Of a DNA stretch of 64,000 nt, positions 55,679 through 64,000 are shown piece by piece; the stretch's first letter is position 1, and every line of letters starts with the position of its first letter. This DNA is from Methanospirillum lacunae (GTDB lineage: Archaea; Halobacteriota; Methanomicrobia; Methanomicrobiales; Methanospirillaceae): assembly GCF_046195335.1 (NCBI RefSeq), contig NZ_CP176093.1. The stretch is one strand, 5' to 3'. Made by a program: the position numbers and the translations under genes. A model generated the notes under the pieces. The model was not told the origin of the DNA, ran no database searches, and saw only the letters and a list, made by a program, of their open reading frames with translations.

Positions 55679-57565
55679 TCACACAGTGAATTTAGACATC
55701 TCAGAAGAAACTGCTTCGACGCTCTGTGAAACATCCTGTATTGCCTGCACGATTTGAGCAAGGGCAGCTGATGCTTCTTCTGTGGCTGCAGAAGAATCCA
55801 CAGCCTGGCGGACTGTGTTATTAAGCAAGGTAGCAACTTCATTTACACTGGCTGTAATCTCTTCAACTGAGGCGGCTTGTTCTTCGGTAACTGAGGCCAT
55901 ATTTGTAACCTTTTGTGAAATTTCCTCAATTGACTGTGCAATACTTGTAAATGCAGTGATGGTCTCAGACAGGGATGCATTTCCTTCCTGAACATTTGTA
56001 ACTGAGCTCTTCACTGCTACGGCGGCCTTCTGTGATTTTGTCTGAAGATTACTAATCATTTCAGAAATACTTTCTGCAGATTGGCGTGACTCCTGTGCAA
56101 GTGATTTCACTTCAGCTGCGACAACGGCAAAACCACGACCGGCTTCTCCGGCACGAGCAGCCTCTATTGCCGCATTCAATGCCAGGAGATTAGTCTGATT
56201 TGCAATATCTGATATCAACTTAACAATTTTTCCGATCTCAGCCATTTGCTCCCTGATATCGTTAACGATAGCATCAACTTCTTCAGATGTCCGGGTGATC
56301 CCATCCATGGCCTGTTCAGTATTTTTAGCTAGTTGAATTCCGAGTTTACTTCTATCATCTGCTACACTCGCAAGTTTTGCTACCGATTCACTATCCATCG
56401 CCATGTTTGAGACCGTGATAGAGAGATCCTCCATTGCACGAAGAACCTGTCTGACACCTTCTTCACCATGTTCAGTGGTCTCACTTAATGCATTCGAGGA
56501 TTGAGCAAGGAGATTTGTTCCTGCAGACACTTCCTCCACACTGGCATTTACCTCTTCAGCTCCTGAAGCAATATCAATAAGTTTTTCCTGGAAAACCTTG
56601 AACGGAGTCGTAATGATTGATAATATCTGATTAATACCTTTGGATATTTCCAAAAAATCCCCAGAGTATCGCTTCTCATCGGTCCGGGAGGTCAGATCGC
56701 CAGCCTGCGCCGTCTGAATCACTTGTAAAATGTCAGATATTGCAAGCTTTTGATCAGTGAGGTCGTAATACACTGATAATACATGAGTAACTTTGCCGGA
56801 GGTATCAGTGAGAGGAATGTTGTGACGCTCTAACGTCTTGACACCAGTAGAGAATTCAAAAACTGCCTCTCCCTCACTTGGTTTGCCGTATTTAAATGTA
56901 TCTGAAACACTTGTTCCACTTTCTTTCAGGTATTTAAAATCCCTTATTGTAATATGACCAATATCTTGAGCATTAAACCCCATGAGTTTTAATGCCACAT
57001 TGTTCATGGCTGTAACTTTGAGATCAGGTTCCCAAACAATCATGGGATATGGATTTTCAGTTATAATTGTGTTAGATCTATTTTTAAGAATCTCAATTTC
57101 ATTTAATTCGTGTTTGAGTTCGGTCACATCATTGTATACAGAAATAATAACCTTTATATTTCCATTGTCATCAAGAACCGGTATTGTATGTCTAATCCAT
57201 GTAAAGACGCCGGTTGGAAACTGAAATGTAGCTTCACCTGTTTTTCTTTTCCGATCTCGAATGGTTTCCTGGATACCTTCACCTTTCCGATCCAGATAGA
57301 CAAAATCTGTTAATTTTAGGGATAGTGATTTTTCTTTTGTGTATCCAGTTGAGGTAATAAATGCATCATTTGCATCAATCACCTTGAGATCGGTATTCCA
57401 GATCAGGATAGGATTCGGATTAAACCGAAGAACAGATTCATATCTATTTTTCTCCTGTTTCAGGATAGTTATCTCATTATTGAGTGACTCAACCTTCTCT
57501 TTCAGATGGGTGATATCTGAATTCGAATCATGGGGTGCAGATATGTGCGGAGAGTCAGAATTCAT
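55679..57565 (-). CDS. Soluble PAS-PAS methyl-accepting chemotaxis protein
   Basis: This 628-aa receptor has an N-terminal coiled coil (about 15-42), two PAS domains (about 45-155 and 165-275), one HAMP-like unit (AGDLTSRTDEKRYSGD) and the signalling hairpin with IANQTNLLALNAAIEAARAG and GRGFAVVAAEVKSLA. No membrane helix. The two PAS units are close copies of each other (NPNPILIWNTDLKVIDAND against ENPYPMIVWEPDLKVTAMN), suggesting internal duplication. The hairpin closely matches the receptor at 27649-29922. The palindrome CTGGCGCCAG lies 40 bp upstream of its start. Confidence 0.92.
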   Translation of the reverse strand: MNSDSPHISAPHDSNSDITHLKEKVESLNNEITILKQEKNRYESVLRFNPNPILIWNTDLKVIDANDAFITSTGYTKEKSLSLKLTDFVYLDRKGEGIQETIRDRKRKTGEATFQFPTGVFTWIRHTIPVLDDNGNIKVIISVYNDVTELKHELNEIEILKNRSNTIITENPYPMIVWEPDLKVTAMNNVALKLMGFNAQDIGHITIRDFKYLKESGTSVSDTFKYGKPSEGEAVFEFSTGVKTLERHNIPLTDTSGKVTHVLSVYYDLTDQKLAISDILQVIQTAQAGDLTSRTDEKRYSGDFLEISKGINQILSIITTPFKVFQEKLIDIASGAEEVNASVEEVSAGTNLLAQSSNALSETTEHGEEGVRQVLRAMEDLSITVSNMAMDSESVAKLASVADDRSKLGIQLAKNTEQAMDGITRTSEEVDAIVNDIREQMAEIGKIVKLISDIANQTNLLALNAAIEAARAGEAGRGFAVVAAEVKSLAQESRQSAESISEMISNLQTKSQKAAVAVKSSVTNVQEGNASLSETITAFTSIAQSIEEISQKVTNMASVTEEQAASVEEITASVNEVATLLNNTVRQAVDSSAATEEASAALAQIVQAIQDVSQSVEAVSSEMSKFTV

Positions 57566-57602
57566 ATATACCTAATGTCATGACCATATAAAAAAGGATA
57601 TC

Positions 57603-57614
57603 TACTGGCGCCAG
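57603..57614. promoter_or_regulatory. TACTGGCGCCAG palindromic site upstream of chemoreceptor
   Basis: CTGGCGCCAG (57605-57614) is a perfect 10-bp palindrome 40 bp ahead of the chemoreceptor ATG. The preceding TCTACTGGCGCC is shared with the site at 55159, and TACTGGCGCC with 42644. It may be a regulator site. Confidence 0.3.
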
Positions 57615-57837
57615 CTTTTTCCGAGAGGTGTATTACGGCCATGTAATTTGATGATAATGTATTTTATCACCGATAACCAAGAGATATTTATTCGAACCAA
57701 TTCCCTCACAAAAAAATGAAAGGGGCTATGATCTACATCGTAAGACAGAATTCATCAGTACCCCAATATTAACGTTTTTTCTGATCCCTGATAGGTTTTA
57801 AGGTACCCCTTCCCTTAATCCGCTGGGAATAAATATC

Positions 57838-58456
57838 TCAAATTCTAGCACCATCCCCCTCCCTCCCGGTTTCATTGATAGAAAGACCAGTAATATCTAA
57901 TATTTCTCTGGTGAGAAAGAGACCCAGGCAGATATTATGTCCAACTCCTTTTCTGAATATCCGATCTTTCTTGTCCTGACCAATGCCTATTCCATTATCC
58001 TCAATAATCCAAACTTTAAAATCTCCTTTTTGAACCAATAACTGGATATCAGTATCACATTCTGTCCATAAATGAGATATTTATCAATAAGATTATAGAT
58101 CAACCCATCAAGGAAGGGATCAGCAAACACCCTGAAATACTCAAAATCTGTATTAACCGCTACGTTTCCCAATTGATATTTTTTGTTGAAATTGTGAAAA
58201 CAGCCATTGTATTTTGCCATATCGGCTCTATTACCCATATATCCTGATAATAACGGGTAAATTTAATCAGTTTTTTTATGAGCAAGGCAATTTGATAAGA
58301 TTTTTTAATAAATCTGTTAAGATGTCCAAGATCATTCTCATCTTCTGCATAACTGAGATACCTTATAACTGCAGTCAGACTATTCAAAATATCATGCCTA
58401 GTAATCGAGGAGAGAAGATGTAATTTCTTATTCACACTTTCAATTTTTACCCGCAT
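57838..58456 (-). pseudogene. Decayed PAS-type histidine kinase (C-terminal module)
   Basis: Three overlapping minus-strand frames together spell the kinase module of the neighbouring RHDI-N kinases: LHLLSSITRHDILNSLTAVI (58456 onward), then FADPFLDGLIYNLIDKY (about 58150-58060), then EDNGIGIGQDKKDRIF and CLGLFLTREILDITG to the stop at 57838. Two frameshifts separate them. The N-terminal sensor part is missing: the first Met is directly before the phosphoacceptor helix. Residues such as the ATPase Asn box are altered (LIDKYLIYG). It is a non-functional remnant. Confidence 0.8.
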
Positions 58457-58901
58457 TATTCCATCGACTCATATAAAAGATGAGTTTTTTAAATAGTCTC
58501 GAATATACATAATTCTTGAAAAATATGTTTTTACTTTTCAACTGAACTGAATTTACTAATATTCAACCATAAAGTGTTATATTCAACTCCTCTTTGTAGC
58601 AAACTATTTACTTAACAGACCAAGATTATAGTTGTAAAAAAAATGACAACCATATTATAGAGACACAACAAATCTAGGATCTTAACATCGGCTGTGTAAT
58701 TCAGACAAAAGCCAATGATACAAGGTTTGCAGCAGTACTTGAATCTGACAGTACAAAATAAATGTAAAGGTATCAGAGATACGCTCTTAGGTTATTGGAT
58801 ATCAGATTTTTAACGTCTGTTTGAAAGTTAGCAAACAAATTATCTCTTAAAAGGAAAATCGAATACAAGTGGCATTTCAACCGTAAAAGTGGAAAAAGGA
58901 T
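58457..58901. other. Intergenic region, nothing recognised
   Basis: 445 bp of A/T-rich DNA between the decayed kinase and the second export cassette. No gene, repeat or RNA is evident. It presumably contains the promoter of the COG1361-RND pair. Confidence 0.4.
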
Positions 58902-60275
58902 ATGAAATTCGAATTAAAGAAAAATAATTCAAAAGAACAGAATAGCAAACAAGGAGATTTAAACCTAAATACTATGAGTATACCTCACATATACCAGAGG
59001 TTACTTATATTGACCGTAAGTCTGGCAATTTGTTGCATTGTTATCTCTCCTGTATCAGCTGGCACTAAATACCAGACAGGTTCTCCAAATCTGTCTGTAT
59101 CCATATCAGGAAGTAATGAGTTTACTGCAGGAAATACAGAACCAATTGCACTAAAAATTCAAAATACCGGTCTCAACACAATGAAGATGGTGCAGTCAGG
59201 GATTGTCGACAGGGATGACACTCCAAATACTGCAAAGATGGTTACGGTGTCACTAGAGGCAGGCGATGCACCGATAGTGATAAAATCTGATCCACAGATG
59301 ATCGGTGATGTCACAGCTTCAGCAAGTATCCCAGTATCATTTACTGTCCTTGTAAAAGATGATGCTAAGGCAGGAACATATGAACTTCCGGTAACGCTAT
59401 CATACACTTACCTGGCAGAGGCTGATCAACAGGGTACTGATTCTGTCTCATATCGATATAATAAGAAAGAAATCAATCTAAACATCCCTTTCACAGTAAA
59501 ACCGTCAATTACACTTGATATTGCAGATGTTCAGACAGAATCACTTAATGCAGGAGGATCGGGATTCGTTACACTCACTCTTAAGAATTCTGGAAATGAT
59601 TCAGGATTCAATGCGGTTGCAAAACTTCTGAGAAAAGATAACTCACCTGTTGTTCCAGTTGACAGCACGATCTACATAGGTAAAATCGAACCAGGAACAG
59701 AATCTACTGCTAAATTTAAAGTTTCTGTATCAAAGGATGCAGAAGCTCAAAGTTATCCACTCAGTGTCAGAGTCGATTACAAGAATAGTGATGGAGAAAA
59801 TCTATCAACACAGGTAAAAGACTTCGGAGTCCAGGTCGGATCAAAAGTCAGTTTTAGTGTCACAAGCGCTCCGGCAACGATCAATGTAGGTCAGAAAAAG
59901 GTTATTGAAGTACAGTACAAAAACGATGGATCATCTCCTGCATACAGTACAGAAGCCAGAATAAGTGCAGTAGATCCATTCACCAGCAATGATGACCTGG
60001 CATACCTTGGTGATTTGAAACCAGGAGAATCTGGAGTTGCAAAGTTTGAGGTTAGTGCCTCATCAGATGCCACAGTTAAGACATATGGACTTGATTCTGA
60101 AGTCAGGTATCGCGATGCTCTTGATAACAGCCAGATATCAGATACAATCAAGGTTCCGGTAACCGTTGAATCTACTCAGGGAATGGGGCCATTGCCAGGA
60201 GTAATAGTCGTGTTGCTCATTCTCGGTGGTGGATATTACCTGTATTCAAAGCGGCGTTCTGGCAATCCTGTCTAA
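58902..60275 (+). CDS. COG1361-type exported Ig-like protein (second exporter cassette)
   Basis: This 457-aa protein is very similar to the 33198-34523 protein: AGTKYQTGSPNLSVSISGSNEF, TGLNTMKMVQSGIVDRDD and a shared stretch around AVDPFTSNDDLAYLGDLK. A signal sequence (LLILTVSLAICCIVISPVSA) and a C-terminal helix (LPGVIVVLLILGGGYYLY) with a basic tail place most of it outside the cell. ATG 58974 (MSIPHIYQRLL) may be the true start, since the first 24 residues are charged and precede the signal. It is followed at 18 nt by its exporter. Confidence 0.8.
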   Translation: MKFELKKNNSKEQNSKQGDLNLNTMSIPHIYQRLLILTVSLAICCIVISPVSAGTKYQTGSPNLSVSISGSNEFTAGNTEPIALKIQNTGLNTMKMVQSGIVDRDDTPNTAKMVTVSLEAGDAPIVIKSDPQMIGDVTASASIPVSFTVLVKDDAKAGTYELPVTLSYTYLAEADQQGTDSVSYRYNKKEINLNIPFTVKPSITLDIADVQTESLNAGGSGFVTLTLKNSGNDSGFNAVAKLLRKDNSPVVPVDSTIYIGKIEPGTESTAKFKVSVSKDAEAQSYPLSVRVDYKNSDGENLSTQVKDFGVQVGSKVSFSVTSAPATINVGQKKVIEVQYKNDGSSPAYSTEARISAVDPFTSNDDLAYLGDLKPGESGVAKFEVSASSDATVKTYGLDSEVRYRDALDNSQISDTIKVPVTVESTQGMGPLPGVIVVLLILGGGYYLYSKRRSGNPV

Positions 60276-60293
60276 TCCAACAAGGAGAAAGAC

Positions 60294-62555
60294 ATGTTAT
60301 CATTTTTTCCGTCAATATCAACGATTTTTTCAAATATCGCTGATGTCGTAATAAACCGAACCAGTCTGGTTCTAAAGATATCCCTCATCCTGATGGCCAT
60401 CTCGATATTTGGTATGATGTCCATATCGATGGCAACAGGAAACGATACCTACCAGGATAAAAATTCAGAAAGCAGTGTCATTTCAAACCATTATTCTGAT
60501 ACATTCTCACAAGAATCTATTATTATCCTGGTAGAATGTGACGATCCTACCAGCCCTGAAGTGCTGAAATATATTGATTCTATTAAAAGTCCTTTAAAAA
60601 ATCTACAGTACATATCGTCAGTATCAAGTATTGCTGATCTTCTCAAAGAGGCAAATGGAGGAGTAATTCCTTTATCTGATGCTGAAGTTACTGAGGCAGA
60701 GAATTCTATCTCATCATCAGTTCTCAAACGCTATGTTCCATCCAACCTCATGACAATGGTGATGATAGGACTACAGCCAGGTCTTGCAGATTCAAAAAAG
60801 AACGCTGCGATCAGCAATGTCAAATCTTTCGTTTCCAGTACTGATATTCCCCCGGGAGTTCACGTATCAGTGACAGGAAGTGCGGCTTTCAGCATGGAGA
60901 TGGGGGCTGCTATGGGTCAGTCTATGATGACACTCATAATGGCAGCATTGGTTTTAATGGTGATAGTACTTGGAATCCTCTTCTCATACGTAAGTCACAG
61001 ATTTTTACCGGTTGTGATGGTAGCTGTTGGTCTGCTCTTGACGTTTGGTATCGTAGGATTAGCAGGAGTTCAGATCAGTATGGCTGCAATATCAGCCTTT
61101 CCTGTTCTTATAGGACTGGGGATAGATTATGCAATTCAATTCCATTCACGTCTGGAAGAGGAAGCAAGATCGAATCCCCTCTCTATTGCTGTTAAAAAAA
61201 CCATTGTTAAAACCGGACCGGCGGTTATGTACGCCATGCTAGCAACAGCCATCGGTTTCTTTGCAATGTTTGTCTCTTCAGTTCCTATGATCAGAGGATT
61301 CGGGCTGATTAGTATCGTTGGAGTGATCACCTGTTATGTGACCTCGCTGATCGGTATTCCTACAGTTGCATTATACTTGAATTACAAGGCGAAAGGGGCG
61401 GGAAAGTCTAAGCAATCAGAATATATTGACAAAGGACTTTCAAAAATTGCTGTAACTATGGCTAAAAATCCCGTGAGTGTTCTCCTCGTCGTTCTTTTTG
61501 TAGCATTTGTAGGCATCCAGCTTGACTCACAAATTAATGTCAACACAAATGAGAACTCATTTGTCCCGTCAGATATGCCTGCAAAGGTAACAATGAATAA
61601 AGTATCAAGGACGATGGGATCTACAGATTCGGCAGCAATTTATGTCGCAGGGTCTGGTGTTACATCACTTGAGACAATTCGTTGGATGAAGGAGTTTACT
61701 GACTTTGAAAAGAAGGCACATTCACAGATCAACAGTGCAACAAGTATCGCAGATTATTTAGTTTCTCCAGCAACAGGGGAATTACCACAGACACAGTTTG
61801 AGCTTGATGCAGCTTTGGAAAAAGTTCCGGAAGATGTCAAAAAGCAGTATATTAACGGTAACAACGAAGGGGTTATCCAAATAGGGACTATAAAACTAGA
61901 ATCTGGTCCTAAAAAGAGTTTAAAAACACAAATTGAATCAGATCTAACTTTAATCACGCCACCTCCGGGAATCACTGCCCGCCTGACAGGTAGCTTTGCG
62001 ATGTTTACTGACCTCATTGACAATATCGTAGATAGTAAAGAGACTATGACTTATCTCGGGTTTATTCTCGTTGTATTATTCCTGGGAATTGTGTACCGTA
62101 ATGTGAATGCAATAACTCCGATTGTCCCGATTATTGCAATAGTTGGGTGGAACGCAGTTGCAATGTATGTGATGGGCATAGAATACAACCCGATGACTGC
62201 CTGTTTAGGTTCAATGACGATAGGGGTTGCTGCTGAGTATACTATCCTCGTGATGGAAAGATACATTGAAGAGAAGGAAAAGACCGATAACGTAATTGAA
62301 GCGATAAAACACAGTGTTCAAAAGATTGGATCTGCAATTATGGTATCAGGTTTCGCAACATTCTTTGGTTTTTCAGCCCTTACACTCTCAAGTTTCCCAA
62401 TCATCAGCAACTTTGGACTTACCACTATTATTGCGGTATTCTTCTCGCTTATAGGAGCAATAGTAGTAATGCCGGCTGTCCTTTCGCTTGTGGACAGAAT
62501 AAGTAAGAATATAAAAAATGTTGATCAAGAGTTACATAAAACTCATGTGATATGA
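60294..62555 (+). CDS. RND/MMPL-family exporter (second cassette)
   Basis: This 753-aa paralogue of the 30914-33172 exporter matches it over the full length, with the same IGLGIDYAIQFHSRLEEEA and GVAAEYTILVMERYIEE helices and a shared loop NPMTACLGSMTIG. AAGGAGAAA ahead of the ATG supports the start. The gene is 18 nt from the COG1361 gene, giving the same two-gene order as the first cassette. Substrate unknown. The recurring pair argues that the two proteins work together. Confidence 0.88.
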   Translation: MLSFFPSISTIFSNIADVVINRTSLVLKISLILMAISIFGMMSISMATGNDTYQDKNSESSVISNHYSDTFSQESIIILVECDDPTSPEVLKYIDSIKSPLKNLQYISSVSSIADLLKEANGGVIPLSDAEVTEAENSISSSVLKRYVPSNLMTMVMIGLQPGLADSKKNAAISNVKSFVSSTDIPPGVHVSVTGSAAFSMEMGAAMGQSMMTLIMAALVLMVIVLGILFSYVSHRFLPVVMVAVGLLLTFGIVGLAGVQISMAAISAFPVLIGLGIDYAIQFHSRLEEEARSNPLSIAVKKTIVKTGPAVMYAMLATAIGFFAMFVSSVPMIRGFGLISIVGVITCYVTSLIGIPTVALYLNYKAKGAGKSKQSEYIDKGLSKIAVTMAKNPVSVLLVVLFVAFVGIQLDSQINVNTNENSFVPSDMPAKVTMNKVSRTMGSTDSAAIYVAGSGVTSLETIRWMKEFTDFEKKAHSQINSATSIADYLVSPATGELPQTQFELDAALEKVPEDVKKQYINGNNEGVIQIGTIKLESGPKKSLKTQIESDLTLITPPPGITARLTGSFAMFTDLIDNIVDSKETMTYLGFILVVLFLGIVYRNVNAITPIVPIIAIVGWNAVAMYVMGIEYNPMTACLGSMTIGVAAEYTILVMERYIEEKEKTDNVIEAIKHSVQKIGSAIMVSGFATFFGFSALTLSSFPIISNFGLTTIIAVFFSLIGAIVVMPAVLSLVDRISKNIKNVDQELHKTHVI

Positions 62556-62921
62556 TGAAAATAATTTACAAGTAAAGAGAAATCAATTTGATCGTTTGGC
62601 ATTATGATAACAGAAATAAAGTCAAAAAGCGTATCTGTCTTAAAAGAGACTCAAAAAATTAATGATTTCACAATCGGGGTTAATTATACTTAAAATATTG
62701 TCGACTTAAAATTTTACAATAGAAAAGTATATGGATTGTATTATTTGGATTTGATATCCCTTTTTTTTTTATGATCCATTTAGAACCAAGGATTTCTATC
62801 AGAATAGGTCTTTCTTCCTGTATTTAAAGAGAGATCAAAAGAAATTATCAAAAAAAAGTAATCTATCTTTTAGAAACTGTATAAACCCAACATTATGAGG
62901 CCAACCACTGTAAGTAGAAAT
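62556..62921. other. Intergenic region between convergent genes
   Basis: 366 bp without a supported gene. A run of T residues (about 62760-62770) could terminate transcripts from the exporter side; nothing else is recognised. Confidence 0.4.
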
Positions 62922-63758
62922 TTAGGTTTTCAGTATTCCCTTTCTATCTATAACGAATCCAGAGATAAATTCAATTCTTTCGATAGCAATATAGATCATG
63001 TAGTCTATAGTTGAATGCAACCCTGTAAGTTTATTCATCCGTATTGGAGGTACCGCAAGAGTTTCCTTATTATCAATAATAATCTCAAATAGATTATTTA
63101 GTTCCATAAAATTAGGATTTTTCTCTTTTTTGGTAGAACCTGGAGGAAAATGTTTGAGGCTTGATGAATTAATATAGGTTATTGATGCACCCCAGTTACC
63201 ATATTTTTCTTCAAGTTCTTGAGGTAAATTGGGATTATCTGAAATGATAAAAAGTGTCATTGAGGCTGAAATATCTAAATTTTCAAACAGAGGAATATAT
63301 CGTTCCCCCATTAAACATATAATATAATCCTCAGCAGAATTTAACATATCCCGAATTTTATGTCTTATATTTCTCTCACCAAAGACTGTCCAGATAGCAT
63401 CATTTTCTTCTTTAGTCTTCTGAGTTTTGATAAGATATTCCAATTCATCTTGTGCAATATCTTTTGCCTGTGAAAAATCTTTACTTAAAATCTCTAATGC
63501 AACATTTGGTGATACAGCAGTATATACTGATGGTTTATAAGAGTTTTTTACAACTAAACCTCGTTCTTCAAGCTTTTGAAGAGAATCATATACACTTGGT
63601 TTAGATATTAGGACAAAATCTATCAGTTCTTTTGCCCCGACAGAATTTAGATACAATAATGCAGCATATACTTTAGCATCTAAATTTGGAAGTCCAAGAT
63701 GGTTTAGAGCATTTATTAATCGTTCTTTTATGATCTCCATAGATATATCAAAACTCAA
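62922..63758 (-). CDS. TrmB-like transcriptional regulator
   Basis: This 278-aa protein begins with a TrmB-type winged helix (about 15-85: GLPNLDAKVYAALLYLNSVGAKEL, ISKPSVYDSLQKLEERGLV) and continues with a coiled linker and a phospholipase-D-like effector region (IICLMGERYIPLFENL). TrmB proteins usually bind sugars or other metabolites. The C-terminal region here is divergent, so the ligand is unknown. It converges on the second exporter cassette and may control neighbours on either side. Confidence 0.8.
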   Translation of the reverse strand: MSFDISMEIIKERLINALNHLGLPNLDAKVYAALLYLNSVGAKELIDFVLISKPSVYDSLQKLEERGLVVKNSYKPSVYTAVSPNVALEILSKDFSQAKDIAQDELEYLIKTQKTKEENDAIWTVFGERNIRHKIRDMLNSAEDYIICLMGERYIPLFENLDISASMTLFIISDNPNLPQELEEKYGNWGASITYINSSSLKHFPPGSTKKEKNPNFMELNNLFEIIIDNKETLAVPPIRMNKLTGLHSTIDYMIYIAIERIEFISGFVIDRKGILKT

Positions 63759-64000
63759 TTATTTGTTTAGTCGTTACTACCAATATGTACTTAAGAGTAT
63801 AAGTGTCTCATGATTTAGGAGTATTTTTTCCTTATTAAAACTTTAACTGAAATTCACCAATTATTTTAAAAATCGCATTCTATTTTCAATTCAATATGTG
63901 GTATTGATCTGTATATAATGATTGAATTATAAGAATTTAAAATTCACAAAAAAATGAGAATAAATCCTGATAAAAGATGCCATTAGATTAAATTTTGAGA

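Overview
The window looks like chromosomal DNA of a methanogenic archaeon of the Methanomicrobiales, most likely Methanospirillum or a close relative. This is inferred from content: a 68-aa archaeal histone, an Sm-like protein, A/T-rich TATA boxes about 25-30 nt ahead of starts, tRNA genes without encoded CCA, a TrmB-type regulator, COG1361 'S-layer domain' proteins, FdhD for formate dehydrogenase, and many PAS-domain histidine kinases carrying the archaeal RHDI-N phosphoacceptor motif. No rRNA or methanogenesis enzyme lies in the window, so the assignment is not proven.

Layout. 0.6-4.5 kb: a frameshifted Cys-rich repeat peptide, an ABC exporter and a NTP_transf_5 protein, resembling the edge of a peptide natural-product locus. 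5-12.7 kb: a possible structured RNA, phosphoglycerate kinase, a VOC protein, a small membrane protein, a solitary Cas1 homologue with altered catalytic residues, a DEAD-box helicase, and a phosphoglucosamine mutase coupled to an unknown archaeal protein. 12.8-19.3 kb: tRNA-Asp, a CHASE4/PAS kinase with its response regulator, a TIM-barrel protein, an Xer-type recombinase with a palindrome upstream, and tRNA-Gln. 19.4-23.3 kb: glucan phosphorylase, LSm and HTH proteins, fructose-1,6-bisphosphatase. 23.3-30.8 kb: a PAS kinase, rubredoxin, a PAS-diadenylate cyclase, acylphosphatase, a soluble chemoreceptor and FdhD. 30.9-38 kb: an RND exporter with two COG1361 proteins, a MarR regulator and a wHTH-PAS regulator, then the histone. 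38.5-58.5 kb: a dense signalling island of very large PAS kinases, a V4R-kinase-regulator operon, a second chemoreceptor, one IS1634-type insertion sequence and one decayed kinase. 58.9-62.6 kb: a second COG1361-RND cassette. 62.9-63.8 kb: a TrmB-like regulator.

How the genes fit together. PGK, FBPase and glucan phosphorylase fit gluconeogenesis and glycogen turnover in a methanogen. About thirty PAS domains, two chemoreceptors, a c-di-AMP synthase and a V4R sensor show heavy investment in redox or ligand sensing. The two COG1361-RND cassettes look like envelope export systems under local regulators. The observations most worth following are the solo Cas1, the broken C-x-x-G repeat peptide beside an exporter, the PAS-diadenylate cyclase, and the palindrome just upstream of the recombinase.
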